DNA from: Xanthobacter tagetidis
GTDB lineage: Bacteria; Pseudomonadota; Alphaproteobacteria; Rhizobiales; Xanthobacteraceae
NCBI RefSeq assembly: GCF_003667445.1
Contig: NZ_RCTF01000007.1
Coordinates: forward strand, 62,001-126,000
Direction of reading: 5' to 3'
Length of the DNA: 64,000 nt
A program made the position numbers and the translations under genes. The notes beneath the pieces are model-generated. The model did no database searches, was not told the origin of the DNA, and saw nothing but the letters and a program-made list of their open reading frames with translations. Below, piece by piece: positions 25,372-33,487 of this stretch. Position 1 is the first letter of the stretch. Each line of letters opens with the position of its first letter.

Positions 25372-26085
25372 TTGCGAAAGAAGGTCTATGCGGACGCGGC
25401 GAGCGCGCTCGACGGCGTGCTGGCGGACGGCATGACGATCATGGCCGGCGGCTTCGGCCTGTGCGGCATTCCGGAGAACCTGATCGCGGGCATCCGCGAC
25501 GCCGGCGTCAAGAACCTCACCGTCGTGTCTAACAATTGCGGCGTGGACGATTTCGGCCTCGGCATCCTTTTGGCCAACGGCCAGATTCGCAAGATGATCT
25601 CGTCCTATGTCGGCGAGAACAAGCTGTTCGAGAAGCTCTATCTCGGCGGCGAGCTGGAGCTGGAATTCAACCCCCAGGGCACGCTGGCCGAGCGCATCCG
25701 CGCGGGCGGGGCGGGCATCGCCGGCTTCTACACCAAGACCGGCTACGGCACCGTGATCGCCGAGGGCAAGCCCACCCGCGAGTTCAACGGCCACCATTAC
25801 GTGATGGAGACCGGGCTCACCGCCGACCTCTCCATCATCAAGGCGTGGAAGGCCGACAAGGAAGGCAACCTGATCTACCGCAAGACCGCGCGGAACTTCA
25901 ATCCGATGATGGCGACCGCCGGCAAGATCACCATCGTCGAGGTGGAGGAGCTGGTGGAGATCGGCGAGCTGGACCCCGAGAACATCCACACCCCCGGCAT
26001 CTATATCGACCGCATCATCGTCGAGCAGGGCGCCGAGAAGCGCATCGAGAAGGTGACCACCCGCAAGCGCGAAGAGGTGAAGTGA
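25372..26085 (+). CDS. 3-oxoacid CoA-transferase subunit A
   Basis: A 237-residue alpha subunit of the family I CoA-transferases ([83 protein letters not shown]). It transfers CoA between acyl groups together with subunit B. The start is TTG at 25372, supported by GGGAGGGGA eight bases upstream and by the conserved N-terminus beginning there. It overlaps subunit B by one base. Confidence 0.94.
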   Translation: MRKKVYADAASALDGVLADGMTIMAGGFGLCGIPENLIAGIRDAGVKNLTVVSNNCGVDDFGLGILLANGQIRKMISSYVGENKLFEKLYLGGELELEFNPQGTLAERIRAGGAGIAGFYTKTGYGTVIAEGKPTREFNGHHYVMETGLTADLSIIKAWKADKEGNLIYRKTARNFNPMMATAGKITIVEVEELVEIGELDPENIHTPGIYIDRIIVEQGAEKRIEKVTTRKREEVK

Positions 26086-26732
26086 TGGCCTGGACCCGCG
26101 AGCAGATGGCGGCCCGCGCCGCCCAGCAGATCCGCGACGGCTTCTACGTCAATCTCGGCATCGGCATCCCGACCTTGGTGGCGAACGCGCTGCCGCCGGG
26201 CATGACGGTCTCGTTCCAGAGCGAGAACGGCATGCTGGGCATCGGCCCCTTCCCCTATGAGGGCGAAGAGGACCCGGACCTCATCAATGCCGGCAAGCAG
26301 ACCGTGACCGAGGTGCCAGACACCTCCTATTTCTCCTCGTCGGACTCGTTCGCCATGATCCGCGGCGGCCACATGGACCTGTCCATCCTCGGCTCCATGC
26401 AGGTGTCCGAGCAAGGCGACATCGCCAACTGGATGGTGCCGGGCAAGATGGTGAAGGGCATGGGCGGCGCCATGGACCTGGTGGCCGGGGCCAAGGAGGT
26501 CATCGTGCTGATGGAGCACGTGGAGAAGTCCGGCGCGCCCAAGCTGGTGACGCGCTGCACCCTGCCGCTCACCGGTACCCACGTGACCGACTTCGTCATC
26601 ACCGACCTCGCGGTGTTCGAGTTCACCAAGCGCGGCGGCACGCTGGTGCTGAAGGAGCTGGCGCCGGGCGTGAGCCTCGACGAGGTGCGCGCCAAGACCG
26701 AGGCGAAGTTCGACGTCGGCCTCGCCAACTGA
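26085..26732 (+). CDS. 3-oxoacid CoA-transferase subunit B
   Basis: A 215-residue beta subunit with the catalytic glutamate Glu47 in [10 protein letters not shown]. Other conserved parts are [16 protein letters not shown], the [14 protein letters not shown] loop and [13 protein letters not shown]. It forms the heteromer with subunit A, whose stop shares a base with this ATG (TGATG). In this operon it probably activates a carboxylate with CoA from acetyl-CoA or succinyl-CoA, feeding the dehydrogenase and SDR steps, or returns CoA from a 3-ketoacyl product. Confidence 0.94.
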   Translation: MAWTREQMAARAAQQIRDGFYVNLGIGIPTLVANALPPGMTVSFQSENGMLGIGPFPYEGEEDPDLINAGKQTVTEVPDTSYFSSSDSFAMIRGGHMDLSILGSMQVSEQGDIANWMVPGKMVKGMGGAMDLVAGAKEVIVLMEHVEKSGAPKLVTRCTLPLTGTHVTDFVITDLAVFEFTKRGGTLVLKELAPGVSLDEVRAKTEAKFDVGLAN

Positions 26733-26861
26733 GGCCCGGCGCGCCTTCGCGCAGCCGAACGAGCGACGCGCCGCCGCCCCGCGGCGCGTCGCTCTCGTTC
26801 CGCCGACCGTCCGGCATCGACACGGGCGGCGGCGTCCGGGAGACGACGCAAGGAAACCGAC

Positions 26862-27959
26862 ATGGCCGACCCTGCGACGGGGCCGCTCGCCGGCCTGAGG
26901 GTGCTCGAATTCTCCGCCATCGGCCCGGTGCCGCTGGCGGCCATGCTGCTGGCGGACATGGGCGCCGACGTGGTGTGCGTGACGCGGCCCGGCACCACGC
27001 CGAAGGACCCGCGCGACATCGTCTCCCGCGGCCGCCGCTGGGTGGAGCTCGACCTCAAGGACCCGGCCGGCAAGGCGGCGGCAAAGCGCCTCGCGCTTCG
27101 TGCCGAGGTGCTGCTGGAGGGTTTCCGCCCCGGTGTCATGGAGCGCCTCGGCCTCGGGCCTGACGACCTCGCCGCGAACGCGCCGCTGGTCTATGGCCGG
27201 ATGACCGGCTGGGGCCAGGACGGCCCGCTCGCTTCCACCGCCGGCCACGACATCAACTACATCGCCATCACCGGCGCGCTCGACGCCATCCGCGGCCGCG
27301 ACGGGGCGCCGACGCCGCCCTTGAACCTCGTCGGCGACTATGCAGGCGGGACCATGTTCCTGGTCTCGGGCGTGCTGGCGGCGGTTATCGCGGCGCGCGC
27401 GAGCGGCAAGGGCCAGGTGGTGGACGCCGCCATGTGCGACGGCGTCGTCAGCCTGCTTTCGCTGTTCCACGCCTTCGCCGCCCACGGCCGCATGGGTCCG
27501 CCGCGCACCAACATGCTCGACGGCGGCGCCCATTACTACAACACCTACCGCTGCGCGGACGGGCGCTATCTCAGCGTCGGGCCCATCGAGCCGCAATTCT
27601 ATGCCGAGCTGCGCCGCATCGCCGGGCTCGACGATCCGGCCTTCGACCGGCAGAACGACCGCGCGCTCTGGCCGGATCTCACGGCGCGCATGGACGAGGT
27701 GTTCGCCCGCCGCACCCAGGCGGAATGGGTGGCGGCGTTCGCGGGCTCGGATGCCTGCGTCGCGCCGGTGGTGGGGCTGATGGAGGCGCCGGAGCATCCG
27801 CACCTCGCCGCGCGCGGCGCCTTCGTGACCCGCGAGGGCGTGGTGCAGGCCGCCCCCGCCCCGCGCTTCTCCCGCACCCCCTCCCAGGTTCCCGACCGCC
27901 CCATGGGTCTTGCCGCATCGGCGGACGATGTGCTGGCCGGCTGGGGCGCCGGCGCCTGA
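26862..27959 (+). CDS. CaiB/BaiF-family enzyme, alpha-methylacyl-CoA racemase-like
   Basis: A 365-residue family III CoA-transferase-fold protein. It has the two AMACR catalytic residues His129 (GHDINYIA) and Asp159 (LVGDYAGG) and the racemase-specific stretch GVLAAVIAARASGKGQVVDAAM. AMACR enzymes epimerise 2-methylacyl-CoAs so that an S-specific acyl-CoA dehydrogenase can act. It follows subunit B after 129 bases that may contain an independent promoter, and it ends the operon at the terminator near 28055. This suggests branched-chain or side-chain acyl-CoA substrates for the pathway. Confidence 0.9.
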   Translation: MADPATGPLAGLRVLEFSAIGPVPLAAMLLADMGADVVCVTRPGTTPKDPRDIVSRGRRWVELDLKDPAGKAAAKRLALRAEVLLEGFRPGVMERLGLGPDDLAANAPLVYGRMTGWGQDGPLASTAGHDINYIAITGALDAIRGRDGAPTPPLNLVGDYAGGTMFLVSGVLAAVIAARASGKGQVVDAAMCDGVVSLLSLFHAFAAHGRMGPPRTNMLDGGAHYYNTYRCADGRYLSVGPIEPQFYAELRRIAGLDDPAFDRQNDRALWPDLTARMDEVFARRTQAEWVAAFAGSDACVAPVVGLMEAPEHPHLAARGAFVTREGVVQAAPAPRFSRTPSQVPDRPMGLAASADDVLAGWGAGA

Positions 27960-28054
27960 TTCCACAGGGCACGCGGGTCCGGCCGGGCGCGGGAGCGGCA
28001 GCACGCCGCAGGCGGTGATCCCCAGCGCCCGGACCCCGCAGACGCATCCGATGA

Positions 28055-28090
28055 CCGCCGTCAGCCGCTCGGGCTGCGGCGGTTTTTTTT
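28055..28090 (+). terminator. Rho-independent terminator after the AMACR-like gene
   Basis: A GC-rich stem of about 11-12 bp (CCGCCGTCAGCC pairing with GGCTGCGGCGG, one bulged base) is followed directly by eight T residues (28083-28090). It separates the 22-28 kb operon from the monooxygenase operon. Confidence 0.88.
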
Positions 28091-28151
28091 GCGTTCCGGA
28101 CCCGGGTCCGCCGCGTTTGCATTGAGATGGCTCAAATTGCTCCGAGGCCTA

Positions 28152-28207
28152 TTGACACGCCTCGGGATCGGCCCCTTAATCTGCGAATTAACCGATCAAT
28201 AAGTAGG
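28152..28207 (+). promoter_or_regulatory. Promoter of the monooxygenase operon with shared motif site 1
   Basis: TTGACA (28152-28157), a 17-base spacer and CTTAAT (28175-28180) form a good sigma-70-type promoter. At 28191-28207, around and just past the expected transcript start, lies ACCGATCAATAAGTAGG. Related 17-mers occur at 37681-37697 (13 of 17 identical) and 40790-40806 (12 of 17). The position just downstream of -10 fits a repressor site. Confidence 0.72.
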
Positions 28208-28213
28208 TGGGCG

Positions 28214-28612
28214 ATGCAGAGCGTCGACCTCCGCCAGACGAGTATGCCCGCGCCCGGATCCGGCACGCCCGACCTCGGTCAGGTGATCTATCCGGTGCGC
28301 GAGATGGCGCCCGCGGTCGCCTTCTACCGCGACGTGGTGGGCCTGCCGCTGAAGTTCCAGGACGGCGACCGCTGGGCCGCCTTCCGCGCCGGCGCCGCCA
28401 CCTTCGCGCTGGCGCCGGGCGCGACGGGGGGCGGCGCCACCGCCGCCTTCCGCGTCGCCGACCTTGCCGCCTTCGCCGCCGCGCTCGCGGCACGCAGCCC
28501 GGCGCCGGTGCCCGCCATCGCGCGCGGCGCCCACGAGCTCACGCTGACGCTCGTCGACCCGAGCGGCAACGCCGTCGTCTTCTACCAGAGCCTGCCGCAG
28601 CCGGCCGGCTGA
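28214..28612 (+). CDS. VOC-superfamily (glyoxalase-fold) protein 1
   Basis: A 132-residue protein with one glyoxalase/bleomycin-resistance module: GQVIYPVREMAPAVAFYRDVVGLPLKF at the start, and LTLVDPSGNAVVFYQ at the end. VOC proteins bind a divalent metal and include epimerases, lyases and extradiol dioxygenases; a specific activity is not evident. ATG 28214 follows the shared regulatory motif by 6 bases and a GGTGGG stretch; upstream ATG 28127 lies before the promoter and is rejected. It is first in the 28.2-36.4 kb operon. Confidence 0.82.
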   Translation: MQSVDLRQTSMPAPGSGTPDLGQVIYPVREMAPAVAFYRDVVGLPLKFQDGDRWAAFRAGAATFALAPGATGGGATAAFRVADLAAFAAALAARSPAPVPAIARGAHELTLTLVDPSGNAVVFYQSLPQPAG

Positions 28613-28712
28613 TCTCGACACGACCTTCGGGCGTCGCGGCCCCCGGAACCGCGCCGCCCGAAGCCCTGAAGACCGCGCCGCCCCAAGAGGCGGCCAGAAA
28701 AGGGAAACGACA

Positions 28713-29879
28713 ATGAAATTCGGCTTTCTTTCGGAAGGCGATCCGCGTCCGGGACAGACCTATTCCCAGCGCTACTGGGACCTCGTCGAGGAGGTGATCC
28801 ACGCCGACAAGATGGGCTTCGACGTGTTCGGCTCCTCCGAGCAGCACTTCGCCATCGGCGTCGCCTCCATCTCCGCGCCCGAGTGCTTCTACCCCTATCT
28901 GTTCGCCAAGACCGAACGCATCCGCTTCCGCCACGCGGTGACGCTGCTTCCGTTCATGATCAACCACCCGCTGCGGGTGGCCGAGCGCATCGCCACCCAG
29001 GATATCCTCTCGCGCGGGCGCATCGAGCTGGGCACCGGCCGCGGCAACACCATGCTGACCCTGCGCGGCTTCGGCGTCGACATCGACACCACCCGCGAGC
29101 AGTGGGAGGAGGGCATCGACCTGATCAAGGCGGCCTTCACGGAAGACCCCTTCACCTTCGAGGGCAAGTTCTTCAACGTGCCGCCGCGCAGCCTGATCCC
29201 GAAGCCGATCCAGGACCCCCATCCGCCGATCTTCGTGGCCTCGACCGGCCCGGATTCGCTGCGCCGCGCGGGGCAGAAGGGCCTCGGCGTGATCACCAGC
29301 GCGGTGGAGCGCGGCTGGTCCTACGTGGAGGACGCGATCAAGGTCTACCGCGCCGAGGCCGATGCCGCCGAGGCCTCGGGCATGTACGTGACCAACGCCA
29401 TCGCCGTGAACACAACGGCGCACTGCGCCCATACCACGCAGAAGGCCATCGACGAGGCCGGCGCGGTCATCATCAAGGAGCGCAAGCTCGCCGGAGACGC
29501 CTATGCGCGGCTGTCCACCATCTCGCCGGACTATGCCTACATGCGCGACATCGCCGCGCTGGGCGAGGCCATGGAGAACCTCGACTATCTGCGGCTCGAA
29601 TCCGGCTCGATCATCATCGGCGACCCGGACCACTTCATCGAGCAGATCCAGAAGTTCGAGGCCATGGGCGCCGACGAGGTGTGGTTCCGCCTCGACAGCC
29701 TGCCGCACCACATGGTGATGCAGTCCATCGAGCTGATCGGGCGCTACGTGATCCCGCAGTTCAAGGATCCGCGCCAGGTGGTGCAGCACCCCGAGATCAT
29801 GCGCAACAAGCTCAAGGCCAAGCGCGCCGAGCTGGCGCGGCTCAAGGAAGAGGCCGCCGGCGCGCCGGTGCCGGTCTAG
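28713..29879 (+). CDS. Luciferase-like (LLM class) flavin-dependent monooxygenase
   Basis: A 388-residue bacterial-luciferase-fold protein (MKFGFLSEGDPRPGQTYSQRYWDLVEEVIHADKMGFD; LSRGRIELGTGRGNTMLTLRGFG; PPIFVASTGPDSLRRAGQKGLGV). Such enzymes use FMNH2 supplied by a separate reductase to oxygenate a substrate, for example a Baeyer-Villiger reaction or C-N or C-S bond cleavage. A flavin reductase at 37163 carries the same promoter motif and is the likely partner. AAAAGGGA precedes the ATG. Length is normal and the C-terminus adds a short charged tail. Confidence 0.93.
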   Translation: MKFGFLSEGDPRPGQTYSQRYWDLVEEVIHADKMGFDVFGSSEQHFAIGVASISAPECFYPYLFAKTERIRFRHAVTLLPFMINHPLRVAERIATQDILSRGRIELGTGRGNTMLTLRGFGVDIDTTREQWEEGIDLIKAAFTEDPFTFEGKFFNVPPRSLIPKPIQDPHPPIFVASTGPDSLRRAGQKGLGVITSAVERGWSYVEDAIKVYRAEADAAEASGMYVTNAIAVNTTAHCAHTTQKAIDEAGAVIIKERKLAGDAYARLSTISPDYAYMRDIAALGEAMENLDYLRLESGSIIIGDPDHFIEQIQKFEAMGADEVWFRLDSLPHHMVMQSIELIGRYVIPQFKDPRQVVQHPEIMRNKLKAKRAELARLKEEAAGAPVPV

Positions 29880-29899
29880 GCGCCGGGGCGGGGGCGGGC

Positions 29900-30355
29900 A
29901 TGGAGATCCTCAGGATCGGCACCATCAACGTGGCCGTCGGCGACGCGATGGCGGCCGGCCGCCTGTTCTCCCGCCTCGGCCTGCCCACCCGGCAGGCCGA
30001 CCTGGTGCGCCTGCCGGACCGGCCGGCGCAGATCAACTATCTCCAGTCGCCGGTGGGGGAGAGTTCGCTCTCCTTCGTCGAGCCCGCCGATCCCGGCAGC
30101 CCGGTCGCCCGGTTCCTGGAGCGGCGGGGCGAGGGCCTGTTCTCGCTCTCCATCGAGGTCCGCGGGCTCGACGACCTGATGGCCGCCTGGCGCGCCGCCG
30201 GCGTCGAATGGGTGCTCGACGCGCCCATGCGGTTCGAGGCCGGCCCGGGACGCCCGCAGGGCGGCGCGGCCAACTGGACGCGCCCGCGCACCACGCTCGG
30301 CATGATCATCGAGGTGATCGAGCGCGGCAGCCCCGAAGACGGAGGACCCAACTGA
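29900..30355 (+). CDS. VOC-superfamily protein 2 (methylmalonyl-CoA epimerase/glyoxalase-like)
   Basis: A 151-residue VOC protein (MEILRIGTINVAVGDAMAAGRLFSRLGLPTRQ; LFSLSIEVRGLDDLMAAWRAAGVEW; TTLGMIIEVIERG). The paired beta-alpha-beta modules and terminal Glu in IIEVIE resemble metal-binding epimerase or lyase members. It starts 20 bases after the monooxygenase stop, so the two VOC genes bracket the monooxygenase. It may process an oxygenated or CoA-bound product. The assignment beyond the superfamily is inference. Confidence 0.84.
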   Translation: MEILRIGTINVAVGDAMAAGRLFSRLGLPTRQADLVRLPDRPAQINYLQSPVGESSLSFVEPADPGSPVARFLERRGEGLFSLSIEVRGLDDLMAAWRAAGVEWVLDAPMRFEAGPGRPQGGAANWTRPRTTLGMIIEVIERGSPEDGGPN

Positions 30356-30431
30356 GGCCGCGCCTGCGACCGGGCACCACAAGCCCGGCCGGCGTCTTCC
30401 TGCGACCCCTTGCGCCTTGAAAGGAAAAACA

Positions 30432-31385
30432 ATGACCTTCCAGAAGCTTGTCACTGCTACCCTGTGCGCCGCCGCCACGCTTTGCGCGAACCCGCTGCGC
30501 GCCGACACCTTCCCCACCAAGCCGGTCACGCTGGTGGTGAACTATCCCGCCGGCGGCGGCTCCGACGCCATCGGCCGCGCGCTCGCGCGCGCCATGGAGA
30601 AGCCGCTCGGCCAGCCGGTGCCGGTGGAGAACGTGGCCGGCGGCGGCGGCACGCGCGGCGTCACCGCGGTGGTCACCGCGCCGCCGGACGGCTACCGCAT
30701 CGGCGTCGCCACCAACAGCCCCATGACCATCGCCGTGCACAACGTCGCCGGCCTGCCCTGGAACTCGCCTGGAACCTACGAAATCCTGGGCGGCATCGGC
30801 TCCATGTACAACGCCGTCTGCGCCCAGCCGGACGCGCCCTTCAACACGCTGAAGGAGATGGTGGACTACGCCAAGAAGAACCCCGGCCAGCTCAAGGTCT
30901 CCAGCATCAAGGGCGGGCTCAACCAGTACACGTGGGACCAGTTCGCCAAGGCCGCCGGCATCGACGTTCGCTTCGTGCCCTACAGCGGCGACGCGGACGG
31001 CATCGCCTCCTTCCTCGGCAAGAACACCGAGCTGGTGAACCTCACCTGGCCGACGCTGCGCGCCCAGATGGACGCCGGCAAGGCCAAGTGCCTCGCCATC
31101 TTCGCCCCGGCGCGCGTCACCACCCATCCGGATGTGCCCACCTTCAAGGAACTGGGCTACGATGTGATCACCACGTCCGACTATGTGGTCTATGCGCCGA
31201 AGGACCTTCCCGCCGACGTGCGCAAGAAGCTGGTCGCCGCGGTCGAGACGGCGGTGAAGGATCCGGACTTCGTGAGGGTGCTCTCGGCCCAGAGCATCGT
31301 CGTCGCGTTCCAGGACGGCGGCGACATGAAGACCCGCTTCACCGAGGTCTACGACGCCTTCGCCAAGGCGAAGGGCGCCAACTGA
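30432..31385 (+). CDS. Tripartite tricarboxylate transporter substrate-binding protein (TctC family)
   Basis: A 317-residue periplasmic binding protein with a signal peptide ending near LRADTFPTKPV and the Bug/TctC signatures FPTKPVTLVVNYPAGGGSDAIGRALA and GVTAVVTAPPDGYRIGV. ATG 30432 has AAAGGAAA upstream. TctC proteins bind carboxylates such as citrate, nicotinate or terephthalate. It heads the TctCBA module in the middle of the catabolic operon, so the operon substrate is probably a carboxylic acid. Confidence 0.94.
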   Translation: MTFQKLVTATLCAAATLCANPLRADTFPTKPVTLVVNYPAGGGSDAIGRALARAMEKPLGQPVPVENVAGGGGTRGVTAVVTAPPDGYRIGVATNSPMTIAVHNVAGLPWNSPGTYEILGGIGSMYNAVCAQPDAPFNTLKEMVDYAKKNPGQLKVSSIKGGLNQYTWDQFAKAAGIDVRFVPYSGDADGIASFLGKNTELVNLTWPTLRAQMDAGKAKCLAIFAPARVTTHPDVPTFKELGYDVITTSDYVVYAPKDLPADVRKKLVAAVETAVKDPDFVRVLSAQSIVVAFQDGGDMKTRFTEVYDAFAKAKGAN

Positions 31386-31419
31386 TCCGCCCCGTCGGGC
31401 CGGCGAGGGGAGAAGCGGG

Positions 31420-31911
31420 ATGGAGCGTTTGCGGGACATCACGCGCGGGCAGGTCAGGATCGCAGCCGCGATCCTGACGCTGATCGGCGCGGTCTATACT
31501 TGGCAGGCCACCAAGCTGCCCATCGGCGACCCGATCGGCAGCGAGGAGGGCGGCACGCCGATGGTGATCGGCGTGCTGTGGGTGCTGTTCGGCATCTATG
31601 TGACGCTCAAGGCCCCCGCGCCCGGCGCCCAGGACGACGAGGTGGGCACCTGGCCCAGCCGCGCCATGGCGATGCGGCTCATCGCAGTGGCGGCGCTGTG
31701 CGGCGCCTACATCGTGCTGCTGCCGTGGCTCGGCACCATCGCCACCTCGTTCCTGTTCATGACCGCCATGGCGCGCATGTGCGGCGCGCCATGGCTGCGC
31801 TCCATGGCGGCGAGCATCATCCTCGCCGTCGCCTTCTGGCTGCTGTTCGTGAACGTGCTCGACCTCTCCCTGCCCACGGGAGCCTTTTTCGACGCGCTGA
31901 GGTGGGGGTAG
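31420..31911 (+). CDS. Tripartite tricarboxylate transporter small membrane subunit (TctB family)
   Basis: A 163-residue protein with four predicted membrane segments, typical for TctB (ITRGQVRIAAAILTLIGAVYTWQATKLPIGDP; MRLIAVAALCGAYIVLLPWLGTIATSFLFM; ILAVAFWLLFVNVLDLSLP). It pairs with the large TctA subunit that starts 4 bases after its stop, and partners the upstream TctC protein. GGCGAGGGGAG precedes the ATG. Confidence 0.92.
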   Translation: MERLRDITRGQVRIAAAILTLIGAVYTWQATKLPIGDPIGSEEGGTPMVIGVLWVLFGIYVTLKAPAPGAQDDEVGTWPSRAMAMRLIAVAALCGAYIVLLPWLGTIATSFLFMTAMARMCGAPWLRSMAASIILAVAFWLLFVNVLDLSLPTGAFFDALRWG

Positions 31912-31915
31912 GACC

Positions 31916-33433
31916 ATGGATCTTCTGAGCGCGATGGCCAGCGGGTTCCTGGTCGCCCTCCAGCCCGAGAACATCCTCGCCGCCTTGGTCGGGGCGCTCG
32001 TCGGCACCGCGACCGGCGTGCTGCCCGGCCTCGGCGTGTTGGGCGCCATGGCGATCCTGATGCCGATCACCCTGCATCTGGCGCCGGTGACCGGCATCAT
32101 CATGCTGGCCGGCATCTATTACGGCGCCATGTATGGCGGCTCGACCACGGCGATCCTGCTCAAGATCCCAGGCGAGAGCGGCTCCATCGTCACCACGATC
32201 GACGGCTATGAATTCGCCCGCAAGGGCCGTGCCGGCGCGGCGCTGATGATCTGCGCGGTCGGCTCGTTCATCGCCGGCACGGTCAGCATCCTCGGCCTCA
32301 GCCTGTTCCTGCCGTTCCTCTCGGACGCGGCGCTCAGCTTCTCCTCGCCGGAGTTCTGCGCCCTGGCGGTGCTCGGCGCGCTGACCTTGATCCGCATCAC
32401 CGGCGGCGACCCGGTGATGGGCATGATGATGCTGCTGGTCGGCATGGGGCTCGCCACCATCGGCGTCGACGCGGTGGGCGGCAGCACGCGCTTCACCTTC
32501 GGCACCGAGAGCCTTGCGCTCGGCTTCGACCTCGTGCCGGTGGCGCTCGGCCTCTACGGCATGAGCGAACTGCTGCAGGTGCTGCAGACCCGCAAGGGCT
32601 TCCCCAAGGCGGAATCGGTGCGTCTGCGCGACATGGTGCCGACGCGCGCCGAATGGAGCCGCGCCTGGCCCGCCATCGTGCGCGGCTCAGGCATCGGCTT
32701 CTTCATCGGCCTCCTGCCGGGGCCGGGCTCGCTCACCTCCACCTTCGCGTCCTACGGGATCGAGAAGGGGCTCGCCCGCGAGCACAAGCGCGAGTTCGGC
32801 AAGGGCGCGGTGGAGGGCTTCGCCGGGCCGGAGGCGGCCAACAACGCGGTGGCGACCTCGGCGCTGGTGCCGGTCATCAGCCTCGGCATCCCCTTCACGC
32901 CAAACGTTGCGCTGCTGCTCGGGGCGCTGATCGTGCAGGGCATCCAGCCCGGCCCGCTGCTGCTCTCCCAGCGGCCCGACATCGTCTGGGGCCTGCTCGC
33001 GTCCATGTATATAGGCAACATCGCGCTTCTGGTCCTCAACCTGCCGCTGGTGGGGCTGTGGGTGCGCCTGCTGAGGGTGCCGCAATACATCCTGGTGGGG
33101 TCGATCTTCGTCGTGTCGATCATCGGCGTCTACACCATGCGCTCCAGCATGTGGGACCTGGTGGTGCTGTTCTCCTGCGGCTTCGCCGGCTTCTTCCTGC
33201 GCCGCATGGGGTTCGACATGGCGCCGCTGGTGCTCGGCCTGGTGCTCGGGCCGATCTTCGAGAAGTCCCTGCGCGAGACGCTGTTCCTGAGCGGCGGCGA
33301 CCTGTCGATCTTCGTCACCCGGCCGATCTCGGCGGTGCTGGTCGGGCTGTGCGTGGTGGCGCTCGCGCTGCCCACCGTGTTCGCCTGGGTCAAGCGCCGC
33401 GGCGGCTGGAGCAAGACCGTGCCGGCGCCCTGA
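31916..33433 (+). CDS. Tripartite tricarboxylate transporter large permease (TctA family)
   Basis: A 505-residue integral membrane protein with about 12 hydrophobic segments. Signature segments are GTATGVLPGLGVLGAMAILMPIT, YYGAMYGGSTTAILLKIPGES, and the second-half repeat GLLPGPGSLTSTFASYGIEK with EAANNAVATSALVPVISLGIPF. It forms the ion-coupled channel of the importer with TctB and TctC. Confidence 0.96.
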   Translation: MDLLSAMASGFLVALQPENILAALVGALVGTATGVLPGLGVLGAMAILMPITLHLAPVTGIIMLAGIYYGAMYGGSTTAILLKIPGESGSIVTTIDGYEFARKGRAGAALMICAVGSFIAGTVSILGLSLFLPFLSDAALSFSSPEFCALAVLGALTLIRITGGDPVMGMMMLLVGMGLATIGVDAVGGSTRFTFGTESLALGFDLVPVALGLYGMSELLQVLQTRKGFPKAESVRLRDMVPTRAEWSRAWPAIVRGSGIGFFIGLLPGPGSLTSTFASYGIEKGLAREHKREFGKGAVEGFAGPEAANNAVATSALVPVISLGIPFTPNVALLLGALIVQGIQPGPLLLSQRPDIVWGLLASMYIGNIALLVLNLPLVGLWVRLLRVPQYILVGSIFVVSIIGVYTMRSSMWDLVVLFSCGFAGFFLRRMGFDMAPLVLGLVLGPIFEKSLRETLFLSGGDLSIFVTRPISAVLVGLCVVALALPTVFAWVKRRGGWSKTVPAP

Positions 33434-33487
33434 GACGGCGGCAGGCGCTCCCTCCCATCCTCCATCCTCTCGGTCCGGAACTGCGTC

